64,000 nucleotides of DNA, taken from Chrysomallon squamiferum (lineage: Eukaryota > Mollusca > Gastropoda > Neomphalida > Peltospiridae). Where the stretch lies: NCBI GenBank assembly GCA_012295275.1, contig CM022676.1, forward strand, positions 1,358,510-1,422,509. The letters run 5' to 3'. The notes under the pieces are model-generated. The model was not told the origin of the DNA. It ran no database searches and was given only the letters and a program-made list of their open reading frames with translations. Both the position numbers and the translations under genes were made by a program. Positions 1 through 14,500 of this stretch are shown here, in pieces (the first letter of the stretch is position 1; each line of letters opens with the position of its first letter).

Positions 1-610
1 TATTTATTGGAATTATCTTCATATTTTTTTTTTTTTTTTATGAAAAAGAAAACAAAAGTAAAAAAAGAAACAAACGAAAAAGGCAAAAGACAAAAACAAC
101 GCTTACAAAAGTACAAAAATACATATGTAGTTTTGGTATGTCATTGTGTGTGTGTGTGTGTGTGTGACAACAGCAACAATAATAATAATAGACGTAAATA
201 TTATACGCCCGAAAGATCAATAAAACAGTTTCAAACAGTAAAACTTTGTTACACAGTTGTTCTACTATTTAAGTATTTTAATACAGTACTATAATACATT
301 TTTTTGTAATACAGTTGTCCTGTTTTTGTGTTAATATATTAATGTAATAATATATTGTTATACATTTGATCCATTTGATCATAAAACAATAATATCATTA
401 TACATTATAATAAAGTCAGTTTGTTTATTCATCACCAAACTGGTGTCTTCGACTAAACAAAGAATCAGGTGGGAAAATAAACAAACAAACAAAACAATCA
501 CAATCCTGGCAAAATCGTGGAGATGAAGAACATAATTTTTCAAAGACAAACACAACACGAACAGCCTGATTTTGATTACTTGATTATTTGTTATATAACT
601 TTCATAACTT

Positions 611-642
<32 letters not shown>

Positions 643-2379
643 TATATTTGTTGTCCTATCTGAATTATGAAAAGGTAAATGGTTATTTCAGAGTAATAAA
701 AAAGAATCATCATGCTTCCGAGGTTTCATCTCTAATAATAAAACCTACAAATAAATATGTAAGACTTAGAAAATAAAATATGTTTAGTTGCTTTTGGTTC
801 ACTTGATAAAATGTGTATATATGGCAATTACTTTCTTGCGGGAGATAACTCATATTAACATGAGCTTTGAATTAAAACATAAATTATTTAATTAATGTTC
901 TGTACTAAAACGGGAAATAACTGGAATTACTTTAAATGAAATTAATTTGTTGATTTATGGTCTATATCAGCCTTCTCAAACAGGAGACTATAATTAACGT
1001 TACCTGTTTTTCTTTTTCTGCATCATCACTGACTATGATGTTTCGCTGTAAATATATATATTTTTATTTTTACAATAAATCATATTTAAGAAAGGAAATT
1101 TTGTTCTTTCACATTAAAAAAACATTAACATAATGTTATTAACGTACAAGTCTAAATTTAACTTGACTTTTTATTATTTATTTATTTTTATTTCTTATTC
1201 TTCTTATTTTTTAAATTAACAATATTAATTTACAACTGTTGTAAAGACACAAAATGTACGTTAGCATCCACTGACAGAGAGAATGAGCTTTACCCAGATT
1301 GAACTAATAATTATTTATTCAATTTCCCTAAATTATCTAACGCATTTGGGTACTTTCTGTATTTGAATTACCACTTTCAACTGCACCTATCTACGTTTTC
1401 TACTTGTTTGAGACTTGTCTATTTTAGTTTCTTCTCTGTTCAAGCAAACTTTTGGGGAAATAAAATATTTCATAAATCGTGCTAACAAAATAAAGACAGA
1501 TACCACAAGTATTGTTTTTGTATCAGAGTATTTAACTAACTATAATTCTTTTTGAAAAAAAAAAAAATAATAATATTAAGTAAAAAAAATTAAATAAATA
1601 AATAAATTCAAAAAGTAAAATGAAAAAATAAATATGAGAAAAAATTTATATACTGATATAACTGTTAACTGGGTTTCTAAAATTTGTTGAAAAAGAACAC
1701 CAGGATTTATTTAAAATTCAATTAATTTGTTATAATGCTCTATTGACTATAACCAGCCTTTTGGACCTGGAGGAAATAACACACATATTTTTGTGAACTG
1801 TTATATAATTATCGTTACTTTGTATTCTTTCCTACTTGTCATGCATTTATTATGATGTTTCGCTCTCAATATTTTTAAATCACTTTAAAAGTAAACTTTA
1901 TTCTTTCTTATAAATTTAACTAGACTGTCAGTGGTGTTTTGTTTGCTTTTATTTAAAATAATTTATTATAATTATTACTGTTATTATTATTGTAATTATT
2001 ATTATTTATAGATATTATTGTTGTTGTTGTTATTGTTGTTGTTGTTGTTTTAGCCAATATTATCATCGAGGAAAAGAAATGAATGCAAAGTTAATCTTGT
2101 ATGATTGTGTTTAGATACTGCAGATAGTAAGTGTTTCTGCTTGATAAGTATAAACGGGATAAAGGGATAGAACACAGAACAGATCGGTAGGTGCAAACAG
2201 AATATATGTGCAGACAAACAGATAGATAAAGAAAGAAAGATAATAGATAAAGGTTCTTATTCCGTATTTCCGATGGTACTGCGGGCTCATCCTATAAAAT
2301 AAAATAAAAATTCCCCATTTTTTAAATATGTTTTTTTTTATATTACACAAACATTTTTTTAAATTTATTTATTTATTTT

Positions 2380-2492
<113 letters not shown>

Positions 2493-3235
2493 TTTTTGTG
2501 TGAAAAGAAATACATTTTAATTTGATGTCTTGCGTCAAAGATTTATTCGGAATTACAAATTACTCTCCGGCTGCCAACGCAGTCTCGTGTAGAAATATCT
2601 AAAATTTTATTATTAAAATTTATTATTATAAATATTAACAATATTATTAATAAACAGGAATCTCTTTTTATCGAACTAATGTCGTTACCAAGATGTGTGC
2701 GCGTGCAGTTAGGATGCTGCAATTGAAATCAATGGTTTATGAAAAGAAAAAAAACAGCTGTATTTAACACTGACCTCATGGATCGGCAGATAAACTGTCA
2801 GAAATTCTGTCACGGTCAGTCAGTTTATAATATCTACAAGTGTTATTTGAGTCTTATAACGTGAGATCTACAAGAAGTGATGAAAATAAACGGAAGAGCT
2901 GTGATGAACTTCATTCTCCCTGAACTTTATACCAATATTTTATTATCTTGTTAATAATTACTCTTTGTATTTTTTCTGGTTATTTACAGAACGGCAGCGA
3001 CTCATTCCGGATGTTCAAAACTTACTTTCGCAAACTAGGACGAAATTTTTTTAGTTTGTAATTGGACGAATCTTTGATGTATGATCGATGTGTTTTGATC
3101 GGTTGAAATTGAGAATATTTTTATAATGAAGCGTATTACATGGAAAATTGACGGATTTGATAAGTTCCAAAATGAGGATAAAGAGGGGCATTCATGAAAA
3201 TGATAAATAAAATCTACTTTCCACCAGCATTATCG

Positions 3236-3480
3236 CTTTCACTTTTTGTTCTCTTGGGCGCCATATTGGATAGGGTATAATAATAAAAAAATATATATAT
3301 ACACCTAAAAGCAGCAACACCATAAAAAATGCCTGTAATCCTTTCTTTGACCTGGTTTTGACGTAAGCATCTTTTCTTATCTTTACCGACGTCAAAAGAA
3401 AGCTTGTCGTGACGCGTCGCTGTAGTTCGTAACTCAGAACATTATTCGTAAACCGAGACAAAAATTGCCCTAGATCACAC
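3236..3480. promoter_or_regulatory. CpG-retaining patch upstream of SIDT, possible regulatory DNA
   Basis: In an AT-rich, CpG-poor neighbourhood this patch keeps several CpG-containing strings, for example GGGCGCCATATTGG near 3257 and GACGCGTCGC near 3411. It lies about 0.7-0.9 kb before the SIDT start codon. It could be promoter DNA, an untranslated exon or an old repeat. A 120-codon minus-strand frame crosses it but resembles nothing I know. The regulatory reading is inference only. Confidence 0.25.
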
Positions 3481-4182
3481 ACATTATATATATCTATATA
3501 AACTGTTTTGATTTCTTTATTTGAAGAAAAAAGCAGTTTTAATGATAGATCCATGTATAAATGTCCCAGCTCATCGTGTTAAACATCCATATCTATCTCT
3601 CTACCTATCTATCTTTCTATCAGCCAGTTCAAATGAAGGCCTTGTCTCTGAACTGTTAATGATTAACTATCTTTGTAGTAGTTGTGTTTGGGGCTGTTTA
3701 TTAGCTGGATACTTATTCATTATAATTTATATAAATAAATTTAAAAAACAAACAAAACAATAAAATAAAATTATTTTTGGTATTCAGTTTTAGTGGGGTA
3801 ACAGATGTAGATAATATTTAAATAGTTTGGAATTCAAAATTAAAATTTATAATCGGCAAGTTATTATAAAATGACACGACAAACTGGAAAGAAACCTAAC
3901 AGTGTGGTCATTTTAACTAATTTTTAAATTAATTCTGAATAACTTTAGAGGGAGAAATGCATCGAAAATAAAGAGAAGTAGGTTAAACTAAGCGATAAAC
4001 TATGCGCTGACTTCCTGTCAGCACTAAACTCCTTTAGCTGGTGAATCGAACACATGTGATAGGGAAGAGAAAGAGAGAGTGGAAAAAAGGAGTGAGAGAT
4101 TAAAAACCCAACACATTAACAACCGAAGAACAAGTGTCTAATAATGTTACAGTTACTTAAAGATTAACCATAAAAGACAGAT

Positions 4183-4503
4183 ATGGCTGTTACACACTAT
4201 GGACAATTTTTGCGACTGAGTCGCACTGTAATTTGTATTTGGATGGTGCATGCAGCCAAATCGGATAACGAAAACTTTAAAAACCTTTCACTTCCTGGTT
4301 CTGTAAATGTCTTAAAAGATGAAAAATCTGAAAATGCCAAGTGTTTGAATGGCGTCACTTCGGTTTTAAGATCTTCCAGATACGGTGGAGTTGCTCTAAA
4401 TACGACGGTTGTCAATGCATCTTTTGGTACCAATTATAATTGCTCCGTTAACATTGGCTCTCAAGTTTTATTCATTTACCACTATAACGAACGTGAGAAT
4501 GAG
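4183..4503 (+). CDS. SIDT: SIDT exon 1: start codon, signal peptide, N-terminal luminal domain
   Basis: Codes for residues 1-107 and ends in phase 0 at GAG|GTATGT. A hydrophobic stretch at about residues 14-25 ([11 protein letters not shown]) reads as a signal peptide. Asn-linked glycosylation motifs follow (NLS, NTT, NAS, NCS), as expected for a luminal domain. An upstream non-coding exon cannot be excluded. Confidence 0.85.
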
Positions 4504-7033
4504 GTATGTTAGTCAACTTACACTATTTTAAGTATTTATAATGACAGAATACTTCATTATATGTATTTTGTCCAACATAGATACATTAACAAAATGAATA
4601 ACTCAAAAAAGCATAAGAAAATACATGTTGATTTTATTTTAAACACTAAAAACACTGAGTCACTGACATCTAGTGCTAAAAGTAACAAGAAGAAAAACAG
4701 GATACAACGTTCCCACTATATAATTATTCTGTTATTTCTTTCCATTTATTTAGTTTAGATTAATTATATTTGTTTGTTTTGATTGGTGCTGTAATGTTTT
4801 TATAAGAACGTCCTTGCATTTTAATCATTTATTTATTTATTTATTATCATTATTGTTATTATTTTTTCTGAAGTGAATGATATTAGTTGTTAACAGTTTA
4901 AGACATATATTCATTCTTGTTTTTAGTAAATAATTATTCGAATAGAATTTTTTTTATCTAGATTTGATTGTTTATTATTTTTATTTTTTTTATTATTGTT
5001 GTTGTTGTTGTAACAATTCATGCTTGTTATTTACAAATATTGTAGATTATTCATAGTGAAATTTAATTTCTGGATATACTTACATTTCACTATTTTGTTA
5101 TTATTATTATTATTATTGTTGTTGTTATTACTACTACTACTACTTCTATTGCTACTACTACTAATACTATTATTTTATTATTGTTTTATTGTTGCAGACT
5201 ACAGCAGTTAGGGTTTCTGTGCAGAGTGAGTCTGCTCAGAATGACTTCCCTTTAATGATTGTAATACGTCAGCAGCAAGGCATCATGTCCTGGGCGGTTC
5301 CCCTAGTGATAGATTACTTGTACGTTTTCATCTTTTGTCAAATTTGTCTTCTAACATTATTATTATTTTTATTATTTTTCTGGTGTATCTTTTCTTCACA
5401 AAATATAAAACTTGTTACGTACGTTACTGGTACTGGATACATGTGGCTATATATACACAATTTATTATATTTTTGTGATATTCATGAGCTAAAACTCAAA
5501 TTATTCTTGTTCGCAAAAACACAACAGTTTCCTATTATACAGAATATAAATCTGGGCAATTCAAAACAAGGACAAAAATTACAAACCCACAGTGTTTGAA
5601 TTCAGACTTCAGTAATAATGTAAAGGATAAAATAATAATTAAGAATGTACAAAATCTGTTATTTTTTGATTATTAATGACATTTTTTTTCACTAGGAAAG
5701 GTAAAAAAATATTAATATTAACAATAAATAAATAAATTAAAAAAAGGCCAAGTAAATGGCTGTTGATAGAAATAAGATAATGGCTATGGTTTGTTACAGT
5801 ACATTTCATATTTGTGCATCATTACTCACACACTTTTCTGGTGTTGAACTCAGCATGCAATAATCTTATCTTTTAAAATCCAAATGTTGTATTTTATGAT
5901 ATTAGCATGATAAAACAGAAAATAACAAGAATTATGATTTATATGAAATGAAATTACAACAGGCACATTTAATTTTCATTTTTATTTGCTATCTTATATC
6001 ATTTTATGCTTCTTCATTAATGGCTGAAATTTATATAGTCAGCAGGAGCTGTTTTTCAGTTCAGTGAATGTGTCTTTCATTGTTGTCTCATTTCTTTCTT
6101 TTTCTGTTTGTTTGTTTATTTGGTTTTTTTGTTTAAAACAATTCAGTGATGTTATTTTTGGGTTGATAAATAAATTATAACAATTTGTTTTAATTTCAGA
6201 TATCCTTACTATTTTGTAAATCGAACTCTTTGCCCGATGAACCCAGAACAAAGAAAGAAAATGAGAAAGGAGCAGTCAATTTATGTAGAATTGTCAACCA
6301 TGGCTCAAAATAACACTCCATTTATGTTCCAGGCAAAGTTTTTGAAAGATTTTAAAATAGGGTAATGCAAAAATGATCTTCTTTATTACTGTGTTGATCG
6401 TATGTTAGTGTATGTTCAGTTACTGAGTTTTATTTATATCTGTGTGTGTGTGGAAATATAATTTGTTTCTATATATATGTTAAGAGTATGAACTTCACTA
6501 TAGATGTTTCTGTTTTTTAGATAATAAAGTTATTAATACTGAGATTTTTTATCTTGTTAACTCTGTAGTTAATTTAATTTACAAAAAAATAAAAGGTTTC
6601 TTTCACATACATGAATACTTGGATATTTCTATTTTCCTGTGTTTCAGAAAAAATTAATAACATTATCAATTTTAACAGCCATTTATAAATTTAATATTCA
6701 AAGTTCTTTAAATTACACTGGCCTCTGTTATTTCTAATATTTCTGGTTTAAAAATAATTTTTTTGTTTCAGTCATGAGGAATCAAAAACTGTGAATATAA
6801 CACCATCTGAACCTTGGTACTTCATGTACACATTTCCAAAAGGTGTGTCATCAGTTCACTTGAAAGTGAATTCATCCAGTAAGCTTTGTATGGAAGTGTC
6901 AGTTCAAAAGATTGAGGTTTGTTTTAAACAGTATTTAAATATAGCGGTAACATATTGATTAACTTGTTCTTATTATTATAAATTAAAACTCTGATTGGTT
7001 AATTGGCATATGCGTAAATATGTTTCTATGAAG

Positions 7034-7083
<50 letters not shown>

Positions 7084-10000
7084 TGGTAATCACATTAAAA
7101 CAAAATATGTATTTTATGAAAGGAAAAATGATTGAATTTGTTTGCAGTGTCCTGTGTTTGACCTGGACAGAGATGTAGGTTTCCGTGGGAAACATCAAAC
7201 TATGACAACAAAGGCAGCCATGTTTCTGGAGGTATAAAAAATAATTCCTTTAAATTTTCTATAGAATGATAATGTTTTTTTGTTTGTTTTTTCTTGAAAA
7301 TCTTTTATAATCTGAACTGACAGTTACTATTATTATTATTTTTATTAATTATTATTAAGTATTATTATTAATTGTGTTATTATTAGTCTGCTTAATAGAA
7401 ATGCTATTACAGCAATAGAAAAAACATAAAATAGATATGAATAACATTATTTATACATGTGATAATATATGTGTTAATTTTGAGAAGAATTAATTATTTT
7501 TTATTATTATTATTTTTTTCTTTATCAAATAACAATGATATTAGTAAATAGTACCACAGAAGTAATCGTTATTGTAATAATAGTATTAGTAAGAAGTAGA
7601 CATAGAAGTAATAATAGTAGCATTAGTAAGTAGTAACCGAAGCAGAACATTGTAGTGGCAGTTATAATACTGTTAGTAAACATGTACCACTGTAGTGGTA
7701 TTGGTAGCAGTAACAGTAGCATTAGTAAGTAGGTGCTGTAACATTAATAACAGTAGTAACTTTAGCAGTAACAGTAATAACTGTAATAGTAATATTAATA
7801 AGTAATAGCCACAGAAGTAACAGTAGTATTAGTAAGTGGTAGCCACAATAGTAGAAGTATTAGTAACTAGTAGTATTAATAAATAATAGTGACAGTAGTA
7901 ACAGTATTATTAGTAGGTAGTAGTCAGAGTAGTAACAATTATATTACTAAATAGTAATTGTTCATTTGTTCTGTTGGAATACTTTGTTTTTATTAAAGTA
8001 TTGTTTCTGTATTTTCAGCAAAGTGACAACTTGTCTGAGTCTCTGTACATTGTACTTGTTCTCAAAACACTCGACTTGGACTGTGCTGGAATAGAAACAA
8101 TCAGAGAGGCCCAAAGTCTTCGTCAAAAAAGTGTCACCGTTTATATCAAAACTGCACTGTCCAGTAAGTAATGTCCATACACACTGTTCTGTTTCGTTTT
8201 GTTTTGTTTCATTTCATTTCTCATTATTTTTATTTTTATTGTATTTTACTTATTTCATAGTTAAATTATATGACATTATATCATGCATATTGTATGTATA
8301 TTATTTTAATTTATGTATATTTGAATTTCTTTTTATATAGTTAATTTAATACTGCAAGTCTTTTTTTAACTGATCAACTTTATATTATCAAACAATAGGA
8401 CTGACAGTCATAGCTATTTATCACAAGCACTGTTTAAGAAATCATTTTCTATTTATGCAGGTTCTGAATATTACAAAGCTGTTTTTGCTGCCCTTGGAGT
8501 CTTTCTGTCATTTTATGTGATTGCAGCTGTCATTGGTTGTGTCTATCATGGATGGTTTGTAAATTTTAAATTCTAATAAATGGCCTATTAAAATTATTTA
8601 TAAATCCAAGATATTTATTGTTTTGACTGTCATTAAACACTATGATAGTAAAATAATACAATTACAAAACATCTGAATGCTGCCATTTTACTTTTTTAAC
8701 AACTGATAGTCTTGATATCATCACATATTTTGATTTTATGTGTGGTTTTATGTGTTATTTTTTATTTTTTTATTATATATAGTGCAGTGAAAAGTATTTT
8801 ATTTAAAGAAAATTTTTATTCCATCTCAAATTATGTTTTTATGTTATCTGTAAAATTATTATCTATAATATGTCAAATTGTTTATTTTTTATTTCATGTC
8901 AAACTATGTTTTATTTTATGTGTTTATGTCAAATTAAATTATTACATTTTTCAGTGGATGGAGCAGAGATCTTACAGATTTGACTGAAACAGAAAAAGGT
9001 AAAATAATTGAAGATTCTAAATTATTCTGTGTTTAATTCAAAATGTTCTTATTAATTTTTTAAATGCCCATTAATCAAGCCATGACATGAGAAAGATTTA
9101 AAATATTTAATGAAGAATAAAATAAATATATAGTTTTAGAACTTTTACAAATATGAATTATGTTATTTGGTCGTTCATTTAAGAATCCAGTTTTTTGTTT
9201 TAAGTTACAATTGAACAGTTACTTATTGTCTAATAAACATACATATTAAAATACTTATTTTCCTACATACTAAGTATACTTTCTATACTATCTAATCTAT
9301 CTATAATATACATTCCATGGCAGAGTAAAATCAGGGTTTGATGTTAATTTTTTTATTTACTAGACCAGTGGACTAGTATGTCTTAGAATTTACAAGACCT
9401 GACCTAATATCAACTAGACCAAACTGTTGAATGACACAATAAACCTTAAGCTTGGATAATTTTGCTAAACTTTGCTTCATATTGCATATTATTTGAAGAG
9501 TATTACATAATAATTAACCAATGTAACTATATTTGAATAGAACATTGAAAAAAAGCATCATATTGTAACATTTTTTTTATATTTTTGCATATTGTACTTA
9601 CGACTGAACAATATTTAACATTAAAAGTTAATGCTCATAGTCTTATTACCCTGAAATAAGCTAAACTCTCTCTGTGGCAGACAATACAATATCAGTTCTC
9701 ACAGAATATTCATATAGACTTTTCAGATGGTTTGGGATAATTCTTTCAGTTTGAGTTAGAATAGCCACCTTTGTACATGGATATTTTTACCTACATCAGT
9801 TCCATGGGAACATGCACACCATGCCACCACAGTTCCAATGCTTGTTGTGCATTGTAATCTGAAACAATTGACTTGTGCTTTGTGAAAACTGTGCCTGATG
9901 ACTTTCCACATTTGATGTCAAAATTTTGTGTATTTTTGTTTGTTTGTGATGTGGATTCAGAGTGGCTTTTTATTGCATTAATCCTAAAATTATTTGTACA

Positions 10001-10984
10001 AATCTCCGTACAGTTTCCTATTTTCTACATGGATGTACAACATGGTATCGCTTTCTTCATCCTAGTCCAGCCACGAGATCACGTCTTTCCATTTTTGGCA
10101 GATCTGTTGTTTTCGCTTTTCTGTTTCTTATTTTTCTTCAGATTCTTCCTTACCCTTTCTTTTGTTGGACAAATCAATTTCTGGCGGGTTTTTGTCAGAT
10201 GAAAATGTCATCTGCTTGATCACGACTGTAACCATGTGTAATCAACCCAGAAACGGAATCAATTGTCGTATATTTGAAAAAATCGGAAAATATTTATTCA
10301 AAGAATGTACACAATTGTATGTTTTGCATTTTATTGCCTTATTCCATTTATTGAACCAAAAAAAAAAAAAAAAAAAATAAAACAAAAAAACAACAAAAAA
10401 ATAACAACAAAAAAACAACAACAAAAAATTGATAGTATATACAACATTGATTTATACTAAACATTCTATATTCAGCAAATCTCGGTCGATTCCGGTCAGT
10501 CGGAACACCTCATCACATTCCACTACGTTTGTATTTCATAGAAATGTATGAGGTGTTCCAAATGTATCATGAGGTACGGAATTGACCGCGTTGTAACAAA
10601 TGCTGCCTCTACAAACATGTCCACATCCGTCAGCACCAAGTCTCGATTGTTTAGTTGTTCTCTGCCCACAGCCACACCTCATGTCTAATTATAGAACCTG
10701 GGATTTCTGCGTCCTTAGAGTAATAATTCGTGAATCCTCTGATGAATGAAAATAGAAGATATTAATGTTTGTAGGATCACTGCAGAGCAAATTAATTCAC
10801 TGTTCATATATTATTGATACGACCAGTCGGGCTAGTCACAAACAGTTGCAATTAGTCCGAACCAGCTGTTTACTTGACAACATCGTTCAGGTGTGCCTTA
10901 CTGTCAAAGCCTGTAATTGTAAACATTCTGTAACAATACTATAACATTTTTGTACCCTGTTATATGCTACACAGCACTGAAAAT

Positions 10985-11030
<46 letters not shown>

Positions 11031-11499
11031 TGAAAGTACAAAGAATTGTATTGTACTTTTTATTTATACCACCAAACTTACACTTGAAGATAATTTCAGT
11101 ACTTAATTCTTAGTTTTCAAAATTATTGTATCAAAAATGTGATAACCATTGTTAACAATAATCCACTTTTTAAAGCAGACAGATTATATTTTCCCTGTTA
11201 AAATTAATTAAAAGCACACTGAATCCCTCCTTCCCACAGATAAACTACTACCCTATCATTCAATCAACCATGAAGCCAGTCCTGCCCCTTCCAGTCATTC
11301 AGGTGAGAACATTAGCTTCTTTATTTACTTCCTCCATTTGCTTGACACACTAATCTTTTCTGCAGTAATTGTTGTTTTTGTTATTATTTACATCTGTAAA
11401 TATTTTATTATTATTATTATCATCTTCATCATCATGATTGAGGATTACCATTTTCATAATCATGAATAAATATTGTTATTATTGTTATAATTATTATTA

Positions 11500-11540
<41 letters not shown>

Positions 11541-14500
11541 AAGTAGTAGTAACAGTAGTAATAGTAGTAGTAGTATAGAAATTAAATGTATTTATTACTA
11601 TTACACCAGTTTTCATGATTAACTGATACACATAAAAAAGCATGTTAAATTAAACTGTGTTAAAAATTAAAAAAACAGTAACAATAAGTAAAAAGATAAC
11701 AAAAACTAAAAATAATAATTTAAATTATTAATTTATTTTGCACTGTTTTTGTTTTTGTTTTTATCATTTTTAATTAAAATTTTAAAGTTTTAATTATTTA
11801 TTTATTTTTTATTCAGTTATAAGATTTATCATAACTTTTAAATAATTTGGTTTTTGAAAAAATCATAAAATTATAAATAATATAACAGTTTTCACAGACA
11901 CTGTTTTCGATGTTCATCAGACTTTCATCTATTTTTTATATATTTATTTATTTATTACTATATTTTTTTAGTTTTAACTTGCTTATTTTTACAAACGTAG
12001 GGGGGGGTTCTTTCTTTGTTTTATTTTTTTTTTTTTTTTAAATTACCAAATTACTAATTATTAAGATTATTGGGTGTCAGTAGTTTAATTTTGCTACTTT
12101 CCTTTCCCCTTTTTTTTTTTTCTCACTTGGTTGTTTAATTCAATTATACTACATTAAAGTTCACATAATTAGCATTTAGCTATGGTCATTTTGCTGTCTA
12201 AACAGTGTTTTCCTATTAATTTATAAAAATCTATGATATATGTGAAAAACATGTTGCAGCTAATGCAATTAAAATATATAAATTTATATAATTGAAACAA
12301 CTATCTTTTTTCTTTAACACAAATAATAACATTAATGTATTTATAGCTATAATAAAATATTTATAAATTTAATTAATTGAAACCAATTTCTTTTTTCTTT
12401 TACCATTAACACAAGTAACAACATTAATGTATTCACAGATATAATAAAATGTATTTTTGAAATAATTTGTTTTACAGATATAATCCAAGGCAGACTGATT
12501 TCGGAATCTGCACAACATTCTCAGTATGGCTCGTTAGAAAACAGACAGAAAGGTAAAATTAAAGAAACAATAATTTAACTCAACCATGATTATTTTAATC
12601 ATGAACTGAAACTTTGTGAGTTAGAGAGACCTGGTGAAAAATGCTCTGACTTTGCTTTGATTTACACTTTCCTAAAATACTTTTTACAGTTTATGAATTT
12701 GTACAATTCTCATAACCTGAGAAACAGATACATCTAACATTAAAAACATCTCACATAGGTATGTTCTTACAGAAATTATTAAGGCATATTTTGTCTTCAA
12801 CCCTTATCTGAATATTCACTTACGAAAAATCACAGTTGGTGAATACTATTATATATGGGTAGTGTAAAAAAACAAACAACATAATATCATTTCAGCTTCC
12901 TCTGTTTTCTTTTTTTTTCTTTCTAATTTTAGTATATACTAAGCTTGGAACTAGTATAGTAAATATTGTTTGATTTCATTGAATTAATTAATATAAAAAA
13001 ATAAGGTAAGACATAAATGATATTAATATCATAATATGTATAATATTTAATATAGTTTTGGGGTATTATCATTTCACAAAAATTTCACAGTAAAAAGATA
13101 ATAATAATAATAATATTAATAATAATAATTATGAAAAACTAGCTTTTTGCACCAATATTAACATATTCAGTATATAGTATGCAGTGTAGAGCAATGATCC
13201 TTAATTTTATTTTTCATTACCTCATATTAAATAGTTTTATACCATACTTTAAATATTAGTTATGAATAGAGATACAGGATTAATTATAAATATAGAGCTT
13301 TCACAAGGGTGCTCTGCTGCCCAGATTGTGAATAACCAGTAACAAGTGCAAATTCTGAATATATCTAAATTATTCTTTTTAAAGCTGTTTCGAGGTGAAT
13401 TAATAGAAAATAAAGAAGACTTTTCCTCTGTTGTTTATTGCAGACATAATGTCAGGATCAAAGGAGTTGAGTCCGGTGTCATCCAGTACGTCTGACAGCG
13501 TGGTTGACGTCACGCAGCACACACACCTCGAAGACAGCACCGACATGTCAGATGTCGACTTCCTGCCTGATGCAGACCAAGAGAAACAAATCATCAGAAC
13601 TAAAGTCTGTGAATTTTTTAAATGTACTTATTTTACCACAGAGATCATTTCATCTGTTATTAATATAGAACAACACATATAACAACCAGGAACTACTACA
13701 AATGGGATAATTTAAGATTTAGAACAGTTACAAGTGTAGACTGTGAATTACAAATGAGATAAACTTTTACATGGTTAATTTAGATAAAATATATATCAAA
13801 TGAGATAATTTAATTTAATAGGTTAATTTAGAACAAATATATAACATCTGTGAATTATTATAAATGGGATAATTTAATATGTTAATTTGGTTTAGAAGAA
13901 ACTGGTAACAAAGAGAAGTCTCCTCAGTCTGTCACTGTTCATCACTTCTTCGTTCACAGACCGCCATGTTTGTCAGTGATCTTGCTAGGAAGAGTGCGAA
14001 GAGGCTGGGGAAGATGTATAAAGTTTATCACTGGAATCTGCTCACCATCGCTATTTTCTACGGGTTACCAGTAGCACAGCTTGTCATTACATACCAAAAC
14101 GTAAATTGTATATTAATTTTCATGTTAATATTCAGATAAGTCACAAGTTTCACAATAATTGAGAGATTATAAAAATTCTATAACTTTCAGTTTATTTGAC
14201 ACAATTTTGTACAAAACGTACAATCATAATTCCAACAACTTTGTTTTATTCACCGTCATTTTTTAAAAAGTGCTGATTTTAGGTTCATGACAAACTAAAT
14301 TTTAATTATTTATTTTAAGTTCTACAACAAACTAAATTTTAAATGTTATTTATTTTAGGTTCTGTGACAAACTAAATTTTAATTATTTATTTTAGGTTCT
14401 ATGACAAACTAAATTTTCAATATTATTTATTTTAGGTTCTATGACAAACTCAATTTTAAATAATATTTATTTTAGGTTCTATGACAAACTCAATTTTAAA

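Noticed and set aside
3192-3554. 120-codon minus-strand frame upstream of SIDT
   Set aside because: No recognisable domain, no splice evidence; kept only as a CpG-retaining patch.
5189-5599. 136-codon frame starting before exon 2
   Set aside because: Only 5198-5319 is coding (exon 2); the remainder reads through the intron beyond a good GTACGT donor.
9873-10219. Plus-strand frames of 109 and 85 codons in SIDT intron 8
   Set aside because: Hydrophobic composition follows from reading T-rich DNA; coding sense is better on the minus strand and is itself decayed.
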